DNA of 64,000 nucleotides from Marinobacter sp. ATCH36 (GTDB lineage Bacteria > Pseudomonadota > Gammaproteobacteria > Pseudomonadales > Oleiphilaceae): positions 124,001 through 188,000 of the forward strand of contig NZ_JAMJPL010000005.1 of assembly GCF_023555055.1 (NCBI RefSeq). Reading direction: 5' to 3'. The stretch's first letter is position 1; every line of letters starts with the position of its first letter. The notes beneath the pieces are model-generated. The model saw nothing but the letters and a program-made list of their open reading frames with translations. It was not told the origin of the DNA and did no database searches. The translations under genes were made by a program, and so were the position numbers. Positions 54,602 to 63,118 of the stretch are shown here, one piece after another.

Positions 54602-55443
54602 CGACTGCAAAAGAGCAATTTAAAAACGATCTGAAAAAAGATCCTGCGGATCTGGAGCGTGAGGCTGACGGTGCACGTGAAGATCTTGAGGGTACAGTTG
54701 ACAAGCTGATGCATCAGCTTTCTCCCACGGAACTGCTCAATCGGGGAATTTCAATGGTCCGGAACACAGGTGATGTTGACTTCATTCGCAATCTCGTCAA
54801 TCGGGTGGAAAGCAATCCGATTCCAACCGTGCTTGCGGGGGTGAGCCTGATCTGGCTGATAACCGCCTCCAGCAGCCCCAATTCATCCTCCCGTGGCTCC
54901 GCCGAACGCACCAGGGACGCCGCCGAACGTACACGGGAAGCTGGCCATAAAGTGGCCGAAGGTGCCAGTGATGTTATGCACCGGGTAAGAGACAGCGGCC
55001 GCCACACTGCCGAAAATGCACGTAGTGGGCTTCGTGATGCGCGCGAGGGGTATACTCAGCTGCTACGTGAACAACCTTTGTTGGTTGGAATTCTGGCAGT
55101 GGCAGCCGGAGCCACTCTGGGAGCCCTCCTGCCACGGACCTCGACGGAGGATCGGGTGATGGGAGATTGGAGCGACAGGGGAACAGACGCTATCAAGGAG
55201 AAAGCAGAGGAAAAGCTGCAGGATTTGCAGGGAAAGGCTTCCCCGGACAGTGCAGAGAGCTACGATACACCAGCAGGGGGCATGCCCTCAGCGAAGACTA
55301 CGAATAAGACTACATCTAGCTCTACAGGTGGAGAGGACGCCCCGGCAGCAACCGGCGCTGGGCAATCGGCCGCGCCGCCGCCTCCGGCCTCACCGGGATC
55401 AGGTTCAGATTCCGGCAAGACTCATGGTGGAACTAACTATTAG
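54598..55443 (+). CDS. DUF3618-containing membrane protein
   Basis: A 281-residue protein. The N-terminal DPADLEREADGAREDLEGTVDKLMHQLSP is the DUF3618 motif. Then come a short hydrophobic segment (NPIPTVLAGVSLIWLITA), a long Arg/Glu/Ala helix, and a second membrane segment (QPLLVGILAVAAGATLGALL). The C-terminal 80 residues are Ser/Gly/Pro-rich. Relatives of YqjD-like proteins bind ribosomes at the membrane in stationary phase, so a similar role is possible. The start ATG 54598 overlaps the previous stop. Confidence 0.88.
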   Translation: MTTAKEQFKNDLKKDPADLEREADGAREDLEGTVDKLMHQLSPTELLNRGISMVRNTGDVDFIRNLVNRVESNPIPTVLAGVSLIWLITASSSPNSSSRGSAERTRDAAERTREAGHKVAEGASDVMHRVRDSGRHTAENARSGLRDAREGYTQLLREQPLLVGILAVAAGATLGALLPRTSTEDRVMGDWSDRGTDAIKEKAEEKLQDLQGKASPDSAESYDTPAGGMPSAKTTNKTTSSSTGGEDAPAATGAGQSAAPPPPASPGSGSDSGKTHGGTNY

Positions 55444-55446
55444 TGG

Positions 55447-56724
55447 ATGGCCTACTCAATTGCAGTGATTGGTAGTGGCATAGCGGGACTGGCGGCGGCC
55501 TACGGGGCTCGTCGCGCAGGCCACGATGTCACCGTATTCGAAGCCCGCGACAGCCATGGCATGGATGCCCACGCCCTTGCAATGGAGGACGGCCGGGTCG
55601 ATGTGCCTCTGCGAGTAATGAGTCCCGACGCCTGGCCCTGCGTGCTCCAGCTGGCCAAAGAGGTGGGTGTGGGCACCTTCAAGGTACAAGTGCACGCCTC
55701 CTGCAGCTGGACCAATCGCTACACCTGGTTTCGCAGTGGAGAAGTGCCGGTTCTTGGCTGGCCTTTTCTTGGCTCGTGGCGCTACCTGAACACCCGTGCG
55801 CTTCGCATGGGTTTGGGTATACGGCAACTGGGACACCTGACGCGCAAGCTTCAACACCCATACACCGACGCAACCCTGGGCGAAATCCTGGAGTACCACG
55901 ACTTCGACCCCCTGTTCTGGCGTGGGCTGGTATTGCCCATTCTTACCACCATTTGCACCTGCGAAGAAAACCATCTACTGAACTGGCCGGCGGCGCAGCT
56001 GCTCTCGTTGCTCCATGGCATTCTCTACGGCAAAGACCTTTACCGCCTCGAGGGTGGCACCTCAGCTCTGGTTCAGGGGCTGGCCAAAGGCCTGCCACTG
56101 CATTCCGGCAGCCCTGTGACAACGGTTGAAGAAAGCCGCGAAGGCGTGCAGGTCTACAACGAACGGGGCGAAGGCGGTGTATTTGACCGGGTGATCGTTG
56201 CTACCCAGGCCAACCAGTTGAGCTTTCTGAATGACACGCAGTTTGGTGAAGAGCGGGAAACCCTGAAAAATATCGGATTTGCCTCGGGCGAACTCTGGGT
56301 CCATCAGGACCCACGCTTCATGCCTTCAAAGAAACATGACTGGACCGCGCTGAATTTCCAGATGGATGAAGCGCTGGAAAAGCCCATGTTCACTGTATGG
56401 GTCAACAAGGTGGAGCCCACTCTCAGGAACAGCGCGCCTGTGTTCCAGACCTGGAACCCACTTTACGAGCCGTACCCGGACACTGTGCTCGCGCGGGTTC
56501 CGCTGGAACGTGCTGTCGTTCACCGCGGCACTGCCCGGGTCCACGATGCCCTCGTCCGCTGGCACCGCCAGCCAGGCCGCAAAGTCTTCTTCTGTGGCTC
56601 CTGGGCTTACGAAGGGGTGCCACTGCTTGAATCCGCCGTGCGCTCTGCAAACGCCGTGGTGAACAGCATCGCAGTACCTTATGGAACCGTCCGCCCGCGC
56701 AGTGACTGGCAAAAGCGCCGGTAA
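55447..56724 (+). CDS. FAD-dependent oxidoreductase (amine-oxidase-like)
   Basis: A 425-residue flavoprotein. The dinucleotide motif is at the very N-terminus (IAVIGSGIAGLAAAYGARRAGHDVTVFEA), and the C-terminal FAD motif is VFFCGSWAYEGVPLLESAVRSANAVV. The middle (NWPAAQLLSLLHGILYGKDLYRLEGGTSALVQGLAKGL) recalls the amine-oxidase/desaturase-like family seen near cyclopropane-fatty-acid genes. It starts three bases after the DUF3618 stop with only a poor ribosome-binding site, so coupling to the upstream gene is likely. Substrate unknown; a membrane lipid or carotenoid-like substrate would fit the neighbourhood but is not shown. Confidence 0.88.
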   Translation: MAYSIAVIGSGIAGLAAAYGARRAGHDVTVFEARDSHGMDAHALAMEDGRVDVPLRVMSPDAWPCVLQLAKEVGVGTFKVQVHASCSWTNRYTWFRSGEVPVLGWPFLGSWRYLNTRALRMGLGIRQLGHLTRKLQHPYTDATLGEILEYHDFDPLFWRGLVLPILTTICTCEENHLLNWPAAQLLSLLHGILYGKDLYRLEGGTSALVQGLAKGLPLHSGSPVTTVEESREGVQVYNERGEGGVFDRVIVATQANQLSFLNDTQFGEERETLKNIGFASGELWVHQDPRFMPSKKHDWTALNFQMDEALEKPMFTVWVNKVEPTLRNSAPVFQTWNPLYEPYPDTVLARVPLERAVVHRGTARVHDALVRWHRQPGRKVFFCGSWAYEGVPLLESAVRSANAVVNSIAVPYGTVRPRSDWQKRR

Positions 56725-56884
56725 AACTTACCTGACCAAGTGTAAGACTGACCTGAATTTTTCGTCGCTCTACCGACAATTCTATCGTCCGGTCATCCAC
56801 CGCTGGGATTCATCGGCCTTTCAAACAGACAGTTAGTGGCAAATTCGGCACTTTCGGCACTTTACCGACCCTATGTTCCAACTC

Positions 56885-56899
56885 TGGCACACAAGCTGC
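56885..56899 (+). promoter_or_regulatory. Sigma-54-like promoter of the SRPBCC/PIG-L operon
   Basis: TGGCAC-ACAAG-CTGC has a perfect -24 element and a three-of-four -12 element at the right spacing. The start of transcription would be near 56911, about 80 bp before the SRPBCC start. Upstream at 56844-56861 lies a tandem TTCGGCACT repeat resembling the one before the EF-hand gene. Confidence 0.65.
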
Positions 56900-56991
56900 A
56901 AATCACCATGCTACCTATACGATTTTGCGAATTCTGACGGCTCAGGATGCGCAAACAACCCTTTTACTTTTATTTTTCGCGGAGAACCGGC

Positions 56992-57594
56992 ATGAATAAC
57001 TCAGGCAACCATCGATCAACGTCATTTATTTCCTCTCACTCCAGGGAACTGGGGCTCTTGCTGGGTATAGTGGCGGTCACCGCAGGAATCGCTTTCTATT
57101 GGCGTCGCAACGCCGGAACCTTGAGGGCACTGAGCTCTCCTAAAGATGTAAAGCTTGAGAGTCACACCACTATCAATTGCTCTCCTGAAACGGTTTACCG
57201 GTTCTGGAAAGATTTCAAGAACCTTCCCCAAGTCATGAGCTTTCTTGAGCGGGTCGAGCGTCAGGAGGGAGACGTCTACCACTGGGTCGCCCGGGGTCCA
57301 GCAGGCCCTGGCGTTGAGTGGGACGCGGAAGTGGTTGATGACCAGCCGAACAAGCTATTGGCCTGGCGCTCTCTGGAAGGCTCGGAAATACAAACCTGGG
57401 GAACCGTGCTTTTCAACGGCCGTAATGACAACCGGGGAACCGAGGTGGCTGTAGCATTCAATTTCAGCCCGCCGTTTTGCCGAAGGAAGAGAGCCCACAG
57501 AAATGAGCAAGTTGTGAAAGCGGTCTGCTGGCGCGGAACTGATGATGGGCATGCTTCAGGGACAGGAGGCAACATTCGATGGAGCAGGCAGTAA
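56992..57594 (+). CDS. Membrane-anchored SRPBCC (polyketide cyclase-like) protein, C-terminus odd
   Basis: A 200-residue protein with one N-terminal membrane segment (LGLLLGIVAVTAGIAFYW) followed by an SRPBCC helix-grip domain: VKLESHTTINCSPETVYRFWKDFKNLPQVMSFLERVE, then VEWDAEVVDDQPNKLLAWRSLEGSEI and GTEVAVAFNFSPP. These proteins bind hydrophobic ligands. After residue ~160 the sequence (FCRRKRAHRNEQVVKAVCWRGTDDGH...) no longer resembles the family, in which a Gly-rich loop and a DLRRFK-like helix follow; a frameshift is suspected. ATG 56992 follows GGAGAA. It overlaps the PIG-L gene by 16 bp. Confidence 0.8.
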   Translation: MNNSGNHRSTSFISSHSRELGLLLGIVAVTAGIAFYWRRNAGTLRALSSPKDVKLESHTTINCSPETVYRFWKDFKNLPQVMSFLERVERQEGDVYHWVARGPAGPGVEWDAEVVDDQPNKLLAWRSLEGSEIQTWGTVLFNGRNDNRGTEVAVAFNFSPPFCRRKRAHRNEQVVKAVCWRGTDDGHASGTGGNIRWSRQ

Positions 57595-58397
57595 GCGCGC
57601 AGAGAAAATATCATGTCGCCCCTTCTCACGATTTGAAGCTCGCATGCTGCCATTTCCATCATGGCGCCATTCCGCTATCGACTTTGGGCCCGGTACTCAT
57701 AGCCTCTCCCCATCCAGACGATGAAACTTTAGGATGCGGTGGACTGATCGCCCGATGCGCAGAAATTGCATGCCCTGTCTCCGTGTTGTCGATGACCAAC
57801 GGGGAGGGTTCGCACCCGGGTGACACAGCATGGCAGGAAAAGCTTGGTAACATCCGTAAACGCGAGCAACACCGCGCTTTGAAAGCCCTCGGATTGAAGG
57901 AACCGGACATTATCTCACTTGGACTGTCTGATGGCGGGATGGAGCAACTGACAGGTGCTATGTACGAACGCGTTGTAGCGGTGATTCAGGATGTTATTCA
58001 GTCACGCAGCATCAGAACCGTGTTTGTGCCAGCCATTGACGATCGCCATGCCGACCATCAGCAGACGGCCCGCTTTGTTACCGAAGCCGTCGCAACGCTT
58101 TCTGTGGCACATTTTTTCAGCTACCAGATCTGGCCACCTGAACAACGGCCTACTCAGGTGACCGCCAATGAGGTGGAGTATTGCCTTAACATTTCAGACA
58201 TTGTCGGTGTGAAGCACCGAGCTATCCGGAAGCATCAATCGCAATTAGCTCCGATCGATTCTGCCCATACGGAGGGCTTTCGCATGCCCCAAGAACTTTT
58301 GAAAGAAAAGCTGAAAGCTCACGAATCCTACGCACTGGTTCGTGATATGCCCGCCTGGTGCGGTCGATTGAATGAGGAAGCCATTCTACCCCAGTAA
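57579..58397 (+). CDS. PIG-L family deacetylase
   Basis: A 272-residue LmbE/PIG-L-type zinc deacetylase acting on N-acetylglucosaminyl-type substrates. The signature ASPHPDDETLGCGGLIA carries the His-Pro-Asp-Asp zinc motif; the second ligand set is in DDRHADHQQT. LSMTNGEGSHPG is the typical strand after it. The start ATG 57579 has AGGAGG upstream although it overlaps the SRPBCC gene. The acyl substrate is unknown; a role in envelope glycolipid or polysaccharide modification is a guess from context. Confidence 0.9.
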   Translation: MEQAVSAQRKYHVAPSHDLKLACCHFHHGAIPLSTLGPVLIASPHPDDETLGCGGLIARCAEIACPVSVLSMTNGEGSHPGDTAWQEKLGNIRKREQHRALKALGLKEPDIISLGLSDGGMEQLTGAMYERVVAVIQDVIQSRSIRTVFVPAIDDRHADHQQTARFVTEAVATLSVAHFFSYQIWPPEQRPTQVTANEVEYCLNISDIVGVKHRAIRKHQSQLAPIDSAHTEGFRMPQELLKEKLKAHESYALVRDMPAWCGRLNEEAILPQ

Positions 58398-58510
58398 CAC
58401 TTCTCGGAGTCCGCAGGATAATGCTAGCGAGGCCTTTGCGTAGGTTAACGCACAGACGCGCGATTGATTCATAGACATTCTGATCTGTACTACGGCAAAG
58501 GAGTTTTGCT

Positions 58511-59446
58511 ATGAGCCAATCCAATGATGCCTTTCCTTCGCGCCTGAAAGAGTCCGAAGATCGGATCGATCCCTTTATCCGAACCAATCCGGTGATTCAT
58601 TCCGGCAATGAATACCGATGGCATGGGCCACTGGATGAAGTCGCGTTATCGAAGTATGAGCGTGACGGCTTTCTATGGTTCGAAGGGTTCTTCAATCAGG
58701 AACGGATGGCGCCATTCTTTGAGGAACTGCGTCAGATGGCGCAGGACAAGGAACTTCTGGCATCTGACCAGGTGATCCAGGATCCCAATACGGGTGACAT
58801 CCGTTCAGTATTCGCCATGCATGAGCTTTCAGATCATTTCAATCGCCTGACCCGAGACCCTCGCATCCTGGGCATGGTCAGGCAGCTGCTTGGCGGTGAG
58901 GTCTACATTCATCAATCGCGGATCAACGACAAGTACGGATTTGAAGGCAGTGGGTTTTACTGGCACTCGGACTTCGAAACCTGGCACTGTGAAGATGGAA
59001 TGCCCCGCATGCGGGCGGTAAGCGCCTCGCTGATGCTCACGGACAACAACGAGTTCAATGGACCGCTGATGCTGATTCCCGGTTCCCATCACTACTTCAT
59101 CCCTTGCGTGGGTGAAACGCCGGACCTCAATTGGCAACAATCCCTCAGGTCCCAGCGGCTGGGGGTTCCGGACCAGAAAGCACTGGCTATGATGGCCAAT
59201 CGCGGCGGTATTCAGGCTCCGAAAGGGCCGGCAGGGTCGCTGATGCTTTTCGAGAGCAACACTCTGCACGCGTCGAACAGCAATATGTCCCCCTGGCCCA
59301 GGTCTAATCTGTTTTTTGTCTACAACAGTGTCGACAATTTATTGGTAGAGCCCTATGCCGCCAACTCGGAACGGCCCGATTTCCTGGGGGCACGTAAGAA
59401 CACCGCACCTCTGACCATGTATGATGATTTCCCGGAACTTGCCTGA
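58511..59446 (+). CDS. ectD: Ectoine hydroxylase
   Basis: A 311-residue Fe(II)/2-oxoglutarate dioxygenase that converts ectoine to 5-hydroxyectoine. The EctD signature FYWHSDFETWHCEDGMPRMR is intact and carries the iron ligands His152 and Asp154; the third ligand His253 lies in ESNTLHASNSN. NPVIHSGNEYRWHGPLD and QSRINDKYGFEGSGFY are also EctD-type. GGAG precedes the ATG. The synthesis genes ectABC are not in this window, so EctD is an orphan here and must use ectoine made elsewhere or imported. A truncated copy of this gene lies at 63759. Confidence 0.96.
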   Translation: MSQSNDAFPSRLKESEDRIDPFIRTNPVIHSGNEYRWHGPLDEVALSKYERDGFLWFEGFFNQERMAPFFEELRQMAQDKELLASDQVIQDPNTGDIRSVFAMHELSDHFNRLTRDPRILGMVRQLLGGEVYIHQSRINDKYGFEGSGFYWHSDFETWHCEDGMPRMRAVSASLMLTDNNEFNGPLMLIPGSHHYFIPCVGETPDLNWQQSLRSQRLGVPDQKALAMMANRGGIQAPKGPAGSLMLFESNTLHASNSNMSPWPRSNLFFVYNSVDNLLVEPYAANSERPDFLGARKNTAPLTMYDDFPELA

Positions 59447-59497
59447 CCAAATCGGGGCCCGGGCTAGTAAACGCGGTCCCGTCGTAGTGGAGGCAGG

Positions 59498-60503
59498 GTG
59501 AATACACAATTGTTGGCAGTGTCTGGAATTATCGTTCTCGTCATCGTGATGGTTGACGTTGCATGGACGACCCTCACTACGCAGGGGAGTGGGCCAATTA
59601 CCAGACTGATTACCATCGCCGTCGATTCAGCCTCGGCAAAGGCCCACGCTGTCTTTGGTCGTCGTGCCGTACTGGTTACCGCGGGGCCCATTGCCATTGT
59701 GGCAGTAGGGTCTGTGTGGGTGCTGTCCCTATGGTCCGGATGGCTGCTTATTTTCAGCGCTTTTCCGTACGGAGTGATCGAGGCACAAAGCGGGCAAACA
59801 GCGAATTTAGCGGATCGCATTTATTTTGTTGGCTTCTCTGGGTATGGGGGATTTCAAGCCGGGCGGAGAGTTCACGCGCCTTTTAACGGCGCTGGCGGCG
59901 TTTAACGGGCTGGTCTTGGTCACCCTGATTATTACTTATGCGGTGCCAGTGGTTCAGGGGGCGGTTGCGCGGAGAAAGCTGGCGTTCTCGATTTCTTTAT
60001 TGGGCAGTAGCCCTCAGGAAATGGTTTGGCGAGCCTGGCAGCACAATAATACCCAGGGGTTTGAAAACGCGCTTGGGCAGATTTCCTCGGACTTGATTCA
60101 GTGTTCGGAGCAACGATTAGCTTATCCGCTGCTTGATCTGTTTCATTGCAGGCAAAGCCGCTTCTCTCTCGGTGTTCAACTGGGCCGCCTGGACGATGCA
60201 CTCAGTTTGCTGACAGAGGGTTTGCAATCAGACTACCGGTGGAATTCGTTTACGGTGGATAATACTCGAAACGTTATCTCCCATTATCTGGACAGGTCCG
60301 AGCAAAAGAGTAACAACGCTGACGTAGGCGCGCCACCGTTGCCTGCCATTGGACTCCTCAAAATCAAGAACGTACCACTGGCGGATAATCAGGATGATGC
60401 GTTCGACCATCAGAAAAACCGACGGGTTCGTTTACACAGGCTTGTTCGCCGGGAAGGTTGGGAATGGTCTGCCGTTGAACGGGAAGACTCGGATGCGCTC
60501 TAA
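59498..60503 (+). pseudogene. Potassium-channel family gene, frameshifted at the pore
   Basis: Two overlapping frames are halves of one ion-channel gene. The first (GTG 59498 to 59905, GGAGG upstream) encodes two membrane helices (LLAVSGIIVLVIVMVDVAW and VLVTAGPIAIVAVGSVWVLSLW) up to LADRIYFVGFS. The second, in the +1 frame (from about 59829 to 60503), continues with SLGMGDFKPGGEFT, the K+ selectivity-filter region (family form TLGMGD), then AFNGLVLVTLIITYAVPVVQGAV as the last helix and a cytoplasmic domain. Joined, they give about 330 residues. The break falls at GGCTTCTCTGGGTATG; the shift is equivalent to a missing 3n+2 bases, such as a few codons lost between FS and TLG. It is either a true pseudogene, a recoding case, or an assembly error. 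Confidence 0.8.
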
Positions 60504-60537
60504 AGCTCACTGATCTGTGAATAGATGCACTAACCGG

Positions 60538-62883
60538 TTATGGCTGATTCAGTTTGTAGGCCAGCACATAATCGCCAAGCGTAGTCCCGACCGAGCCGTG
60601 CCCGCCTGCAACCAGCACCACCATCTGTTCTCCCTGGCTGTTCAGGTAGGTCATAGGGGTGGCCTGGCCCCCTGCCGGAAGACGGGCTCGCCACAGTTCC
60701 TCGCCATCGGTCAGGTTGTAGGCGCGAAGATAGTTATCGACAGTGGCGGCAAGGAACACCACACCGCCGCGGGTGATGATGGGACCGCCAATCCCGGGAA
60801 CCCCCAGCTCCAGAGGAATCGGGATGGGCGCCATGTCTTCAATGGTGCCGTTCTTGCGCTGCCAAACGATCTCCCCAGTACGCAGGTCAGCACCTGCCAC
60901 ATAGCCCCACGGGGGGCGTTGGCAGGGGATGTCCAAAGGAGACATCAAGGGCATCATTTCCACTGCGTATTCCGCTCCTACATTTTCGTTAATACCTAAT
61001 TCACCCTGGTTTGTGGCACCCATGGGCGTGCCGCCGTCTTTTGGCACCAGGCGCTGGATAAACGCCATGTACAAGGGCATCCCGAACATCACCTGGCGCT
61101 CGGGGTCCACAGCAATGCCCCCCCAGTTGAAAACACCGAAATTGCCGGGATAGACGAGGGTGCCCTGTACTGACGGCGGCGTGTATATGCCTTCGTAGCG
61201 CAGGGACTGGAATTTGATGCGACAGATCATTTGATCGATGAGACTTGCGCCCCACATATCGGATGCCTTCAGGGTTGGCGGGCGGAAGCTCAGCCCGGAA
61301 ATCGGCTGGGTCGGCGCCGCATAGTCGCCTTCAATGGTGCCCTGGGGAGTGCGCTGCTCGGTGATGGGGATCAGTGGTTCACCGGTTTCCCGGTTCAACA
61401 CGTACACATCCCCCTGCTTCGTGGGTACCACCAGTCCCGGTTGCACACCCTCGGTGGTTTCGATATCCACGAGGCTGGGCTGGGCCGGCGTATCCATGTC
61501 CCAGAGATCGTGATGAACGAACTGCTGCACCCACGCCACCTGTCCGGTTTCCAGGCTGAGCGCGACCACTGAGGAAGCATAGGTTTCTTCTTCCGGGGTC
61601 CGGTACATGCCAAGCTGGTCCGGCGTGCGATTACCCATCGGGAAATAGACCAGTCCGAGCTCTTCGTCAGCGCTGGCAATGGACCAGCTATTGGGAGAGC
61701 TGGTCGAGTAGGTTGCCTTTTCACTGATGGGTTGCGTCTGTTGCGGTCGTGCAGGGTCCCAGTTCCACACCAGCTCGCCGGTTTTAACGTCGTAGGCACG
61801 AATAACCCCGGAAGGCGAGTTGATGTCGTAGTTATCATTGACAGAACCGGCAACCACCACCACTCCATTGGCAACCACCGGGGGTGACGTAGAGTAATAA
61901 AAGCCGGCCTGGGTGTATGGCATGTTATGGAGGAGATCCAGTGAGCCGTCATCTGCAAAATTGCTGCAGCGGGCGCCGGTAACCGGATCCAGAGCCAGTA
62001 GCCGGGCATCGGATGTGGGCAGAAAAAGCTGGGAATCACATGGCCCGCTGGTCTGGTTTTCCGCAGGGATCTGAAGGGTTTTTACCTCCGGGAGATCGTC
62101 GAATTCCGAGCTGGGCGGCAAGTAGGATACGCCCCGGCACGTCTGATGCTGGCGCTGGCTTTCCAGCGGCACTTGCGCATCATAAACCCAGCGCTCCTCT
62201 CCATTGTCTGCATTCAATGCCACCAGCCAGTTATGAGGTGTGCACAGGTAGAGCGTGTTGCCTACTTTCAGCGGGGTGGCTTCGTAGGTGGTCTCGCCAA
62301 TATCATCGGGCCCTTTGCGGTCGCCGGTCTGGTACTCCCAGGTCAGTTCCAGCTCGCGGACGTTTTCGGGCGTGATCTGGTCCAGCGGCGAATATCGTTG
62401 ACCGAGATTGCTGCGCCCGTAGCTGAGCCAGTCGCCCTCCGGGACATCCCCGAGTCTGGGGTTCGGGATCACCGAATCGGTGGTCAACTCACCGTCAATG
62501 CGGTGAGCATCGTAGGGGATGCTCGCCACCGTAAACAGGCCGACGGCCACCCAGGCAATGGCAAGAGTTATTGCCCCCTGCCGATGCTTCGCCGAGCCCG
62601 GCAAAAGCAACGGAATGGCCAGCAATAAAAGGACACCCAGCCGGGACGCCAGCGGCCACCAGTCGAAGCCGGCCTCCCAGTATGCCCAGATGGCAGTGGC
62701 AACCAGCAGCAGGGCGTAAAAGGTCTGGGCGAGCGCGCGCTGGGATTTCAACAAAAGCGCGATGATTATCAGGGCTGTACCGGCAAGGGCGTAGAACCAG
62801 CTGCCACCTAGAACGATGAGCCAGCCCCCTCCTGCCAGCAGGGGAAGGCCGAACAGAATGAGTGCTATCGAAAGTAAGATCAT
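60538..62883 (-). CDS. gcd: Membrane-bound PQQ-dependent dehydrogenase (glucose/quinate/shikimate family)
   Basis: A 781-residue inner-membrane quinoprotein. Residues 1-135 hold five membrane helices (SIALILFGLPLLAGGGWLIVLGGSWFYALAGTALIIIALLL...). The rest is an eight-bladed PQQ propeller, beginning DWLSYGRSNLGQRYSPLDQITPENVRELELTWEYQTGD, with W-motifs such as GELVWNWDP, GQVAWVQQF and GEIVWQRKN. It oxidises aldoses such as glucose to the lactone in the periplasm and passes electrons to ubiquinone. The substrate (glucose versus quinate) cannot be settled from this. It converges with the channel gene. Confidence 0.94.
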   Translation of the reverse strand: MILLSIALILFGLPLLAGGGWLIVLGGSWFYALAGTALIIIALLLKSQRALAQTFYALLLVATAIWAYWEAGFDWWPLASRLGVLLLLAIPLLLPGSAKHRQGAITLAIAWVAVGLFTVASIPYDAHRIDGELTTDSVIPNPRLGDVPEGDWLSYGRSNLGQRYSPLDQITPENVRELELTWEYQTGDRKGPDDIGETTYEATPLKVGNTLYLCTPHNWLVALNADNGEERWVYDAQVPLESQRQHQTCRGVSYLPPSSEFDDLPEVKTLQIPAENQTSGPCDSQLFLPTSDARLLALDPVTGARCSNFADDGSLDLLHNMPYTQAGFYYSTSPPVVANGVVVVAGSVNDNYDINSPSGVIRAYDVKTGELVWNWDPARPQQTQPISEKATYSTSSPNSWSIASADEELGLVYFPMGNRTPDQLGMYRTPEEETYASSVVALSLETGQVAWVQQFVHHDLWDMDTPAQPSLVDIETTEGVQPGLVVPTKQGDVYVLNRETGEPLIPITEQRTPQGTIEGDYAAPTQPISGLSFRPPTLKASDMWGASLIDQMICRIKFQSLRYEGIYTPPSVQGTLVYPGNFGVFNWGGIAVDPERQVMFGMPLYMAFIQRLVPKDGGTPMGATNQGELGINENVGAEYAVEMMPLMSPLDIPCQRPPWGYVAGADLRTGEIVWQRKNGTIEDMAPIPIPLELGVPGIGGPIITRGGVVFLAATVDNYLRAYNLTDGEELWRARLPAGGQATPMTYLNSQGEQMVVLVAGGHGSVGTTLGDYVLAYKLNQP

Positions 62884-63118
62884 GAGCCTGTCCCTAGTGT
62901 CACAACGATCTGACCTTATGCTGCACCTGCCGTGTCAGGAACGTCTGTGCACTAGGCCACACTGCAGCTGCTGAGCGCATTGCAATACCGTCATTAGGTA
63001 ATCAATCCACGCCCTGCTAGCGTTACAGGCAAGGTGATCGCTGTCCATCACCTGTAAACACCCCGGATTGCAAGAGCGGGGTCCCCCCTCAGGAGTTCAG
63101 CAAATACAGGAGTTCAAC

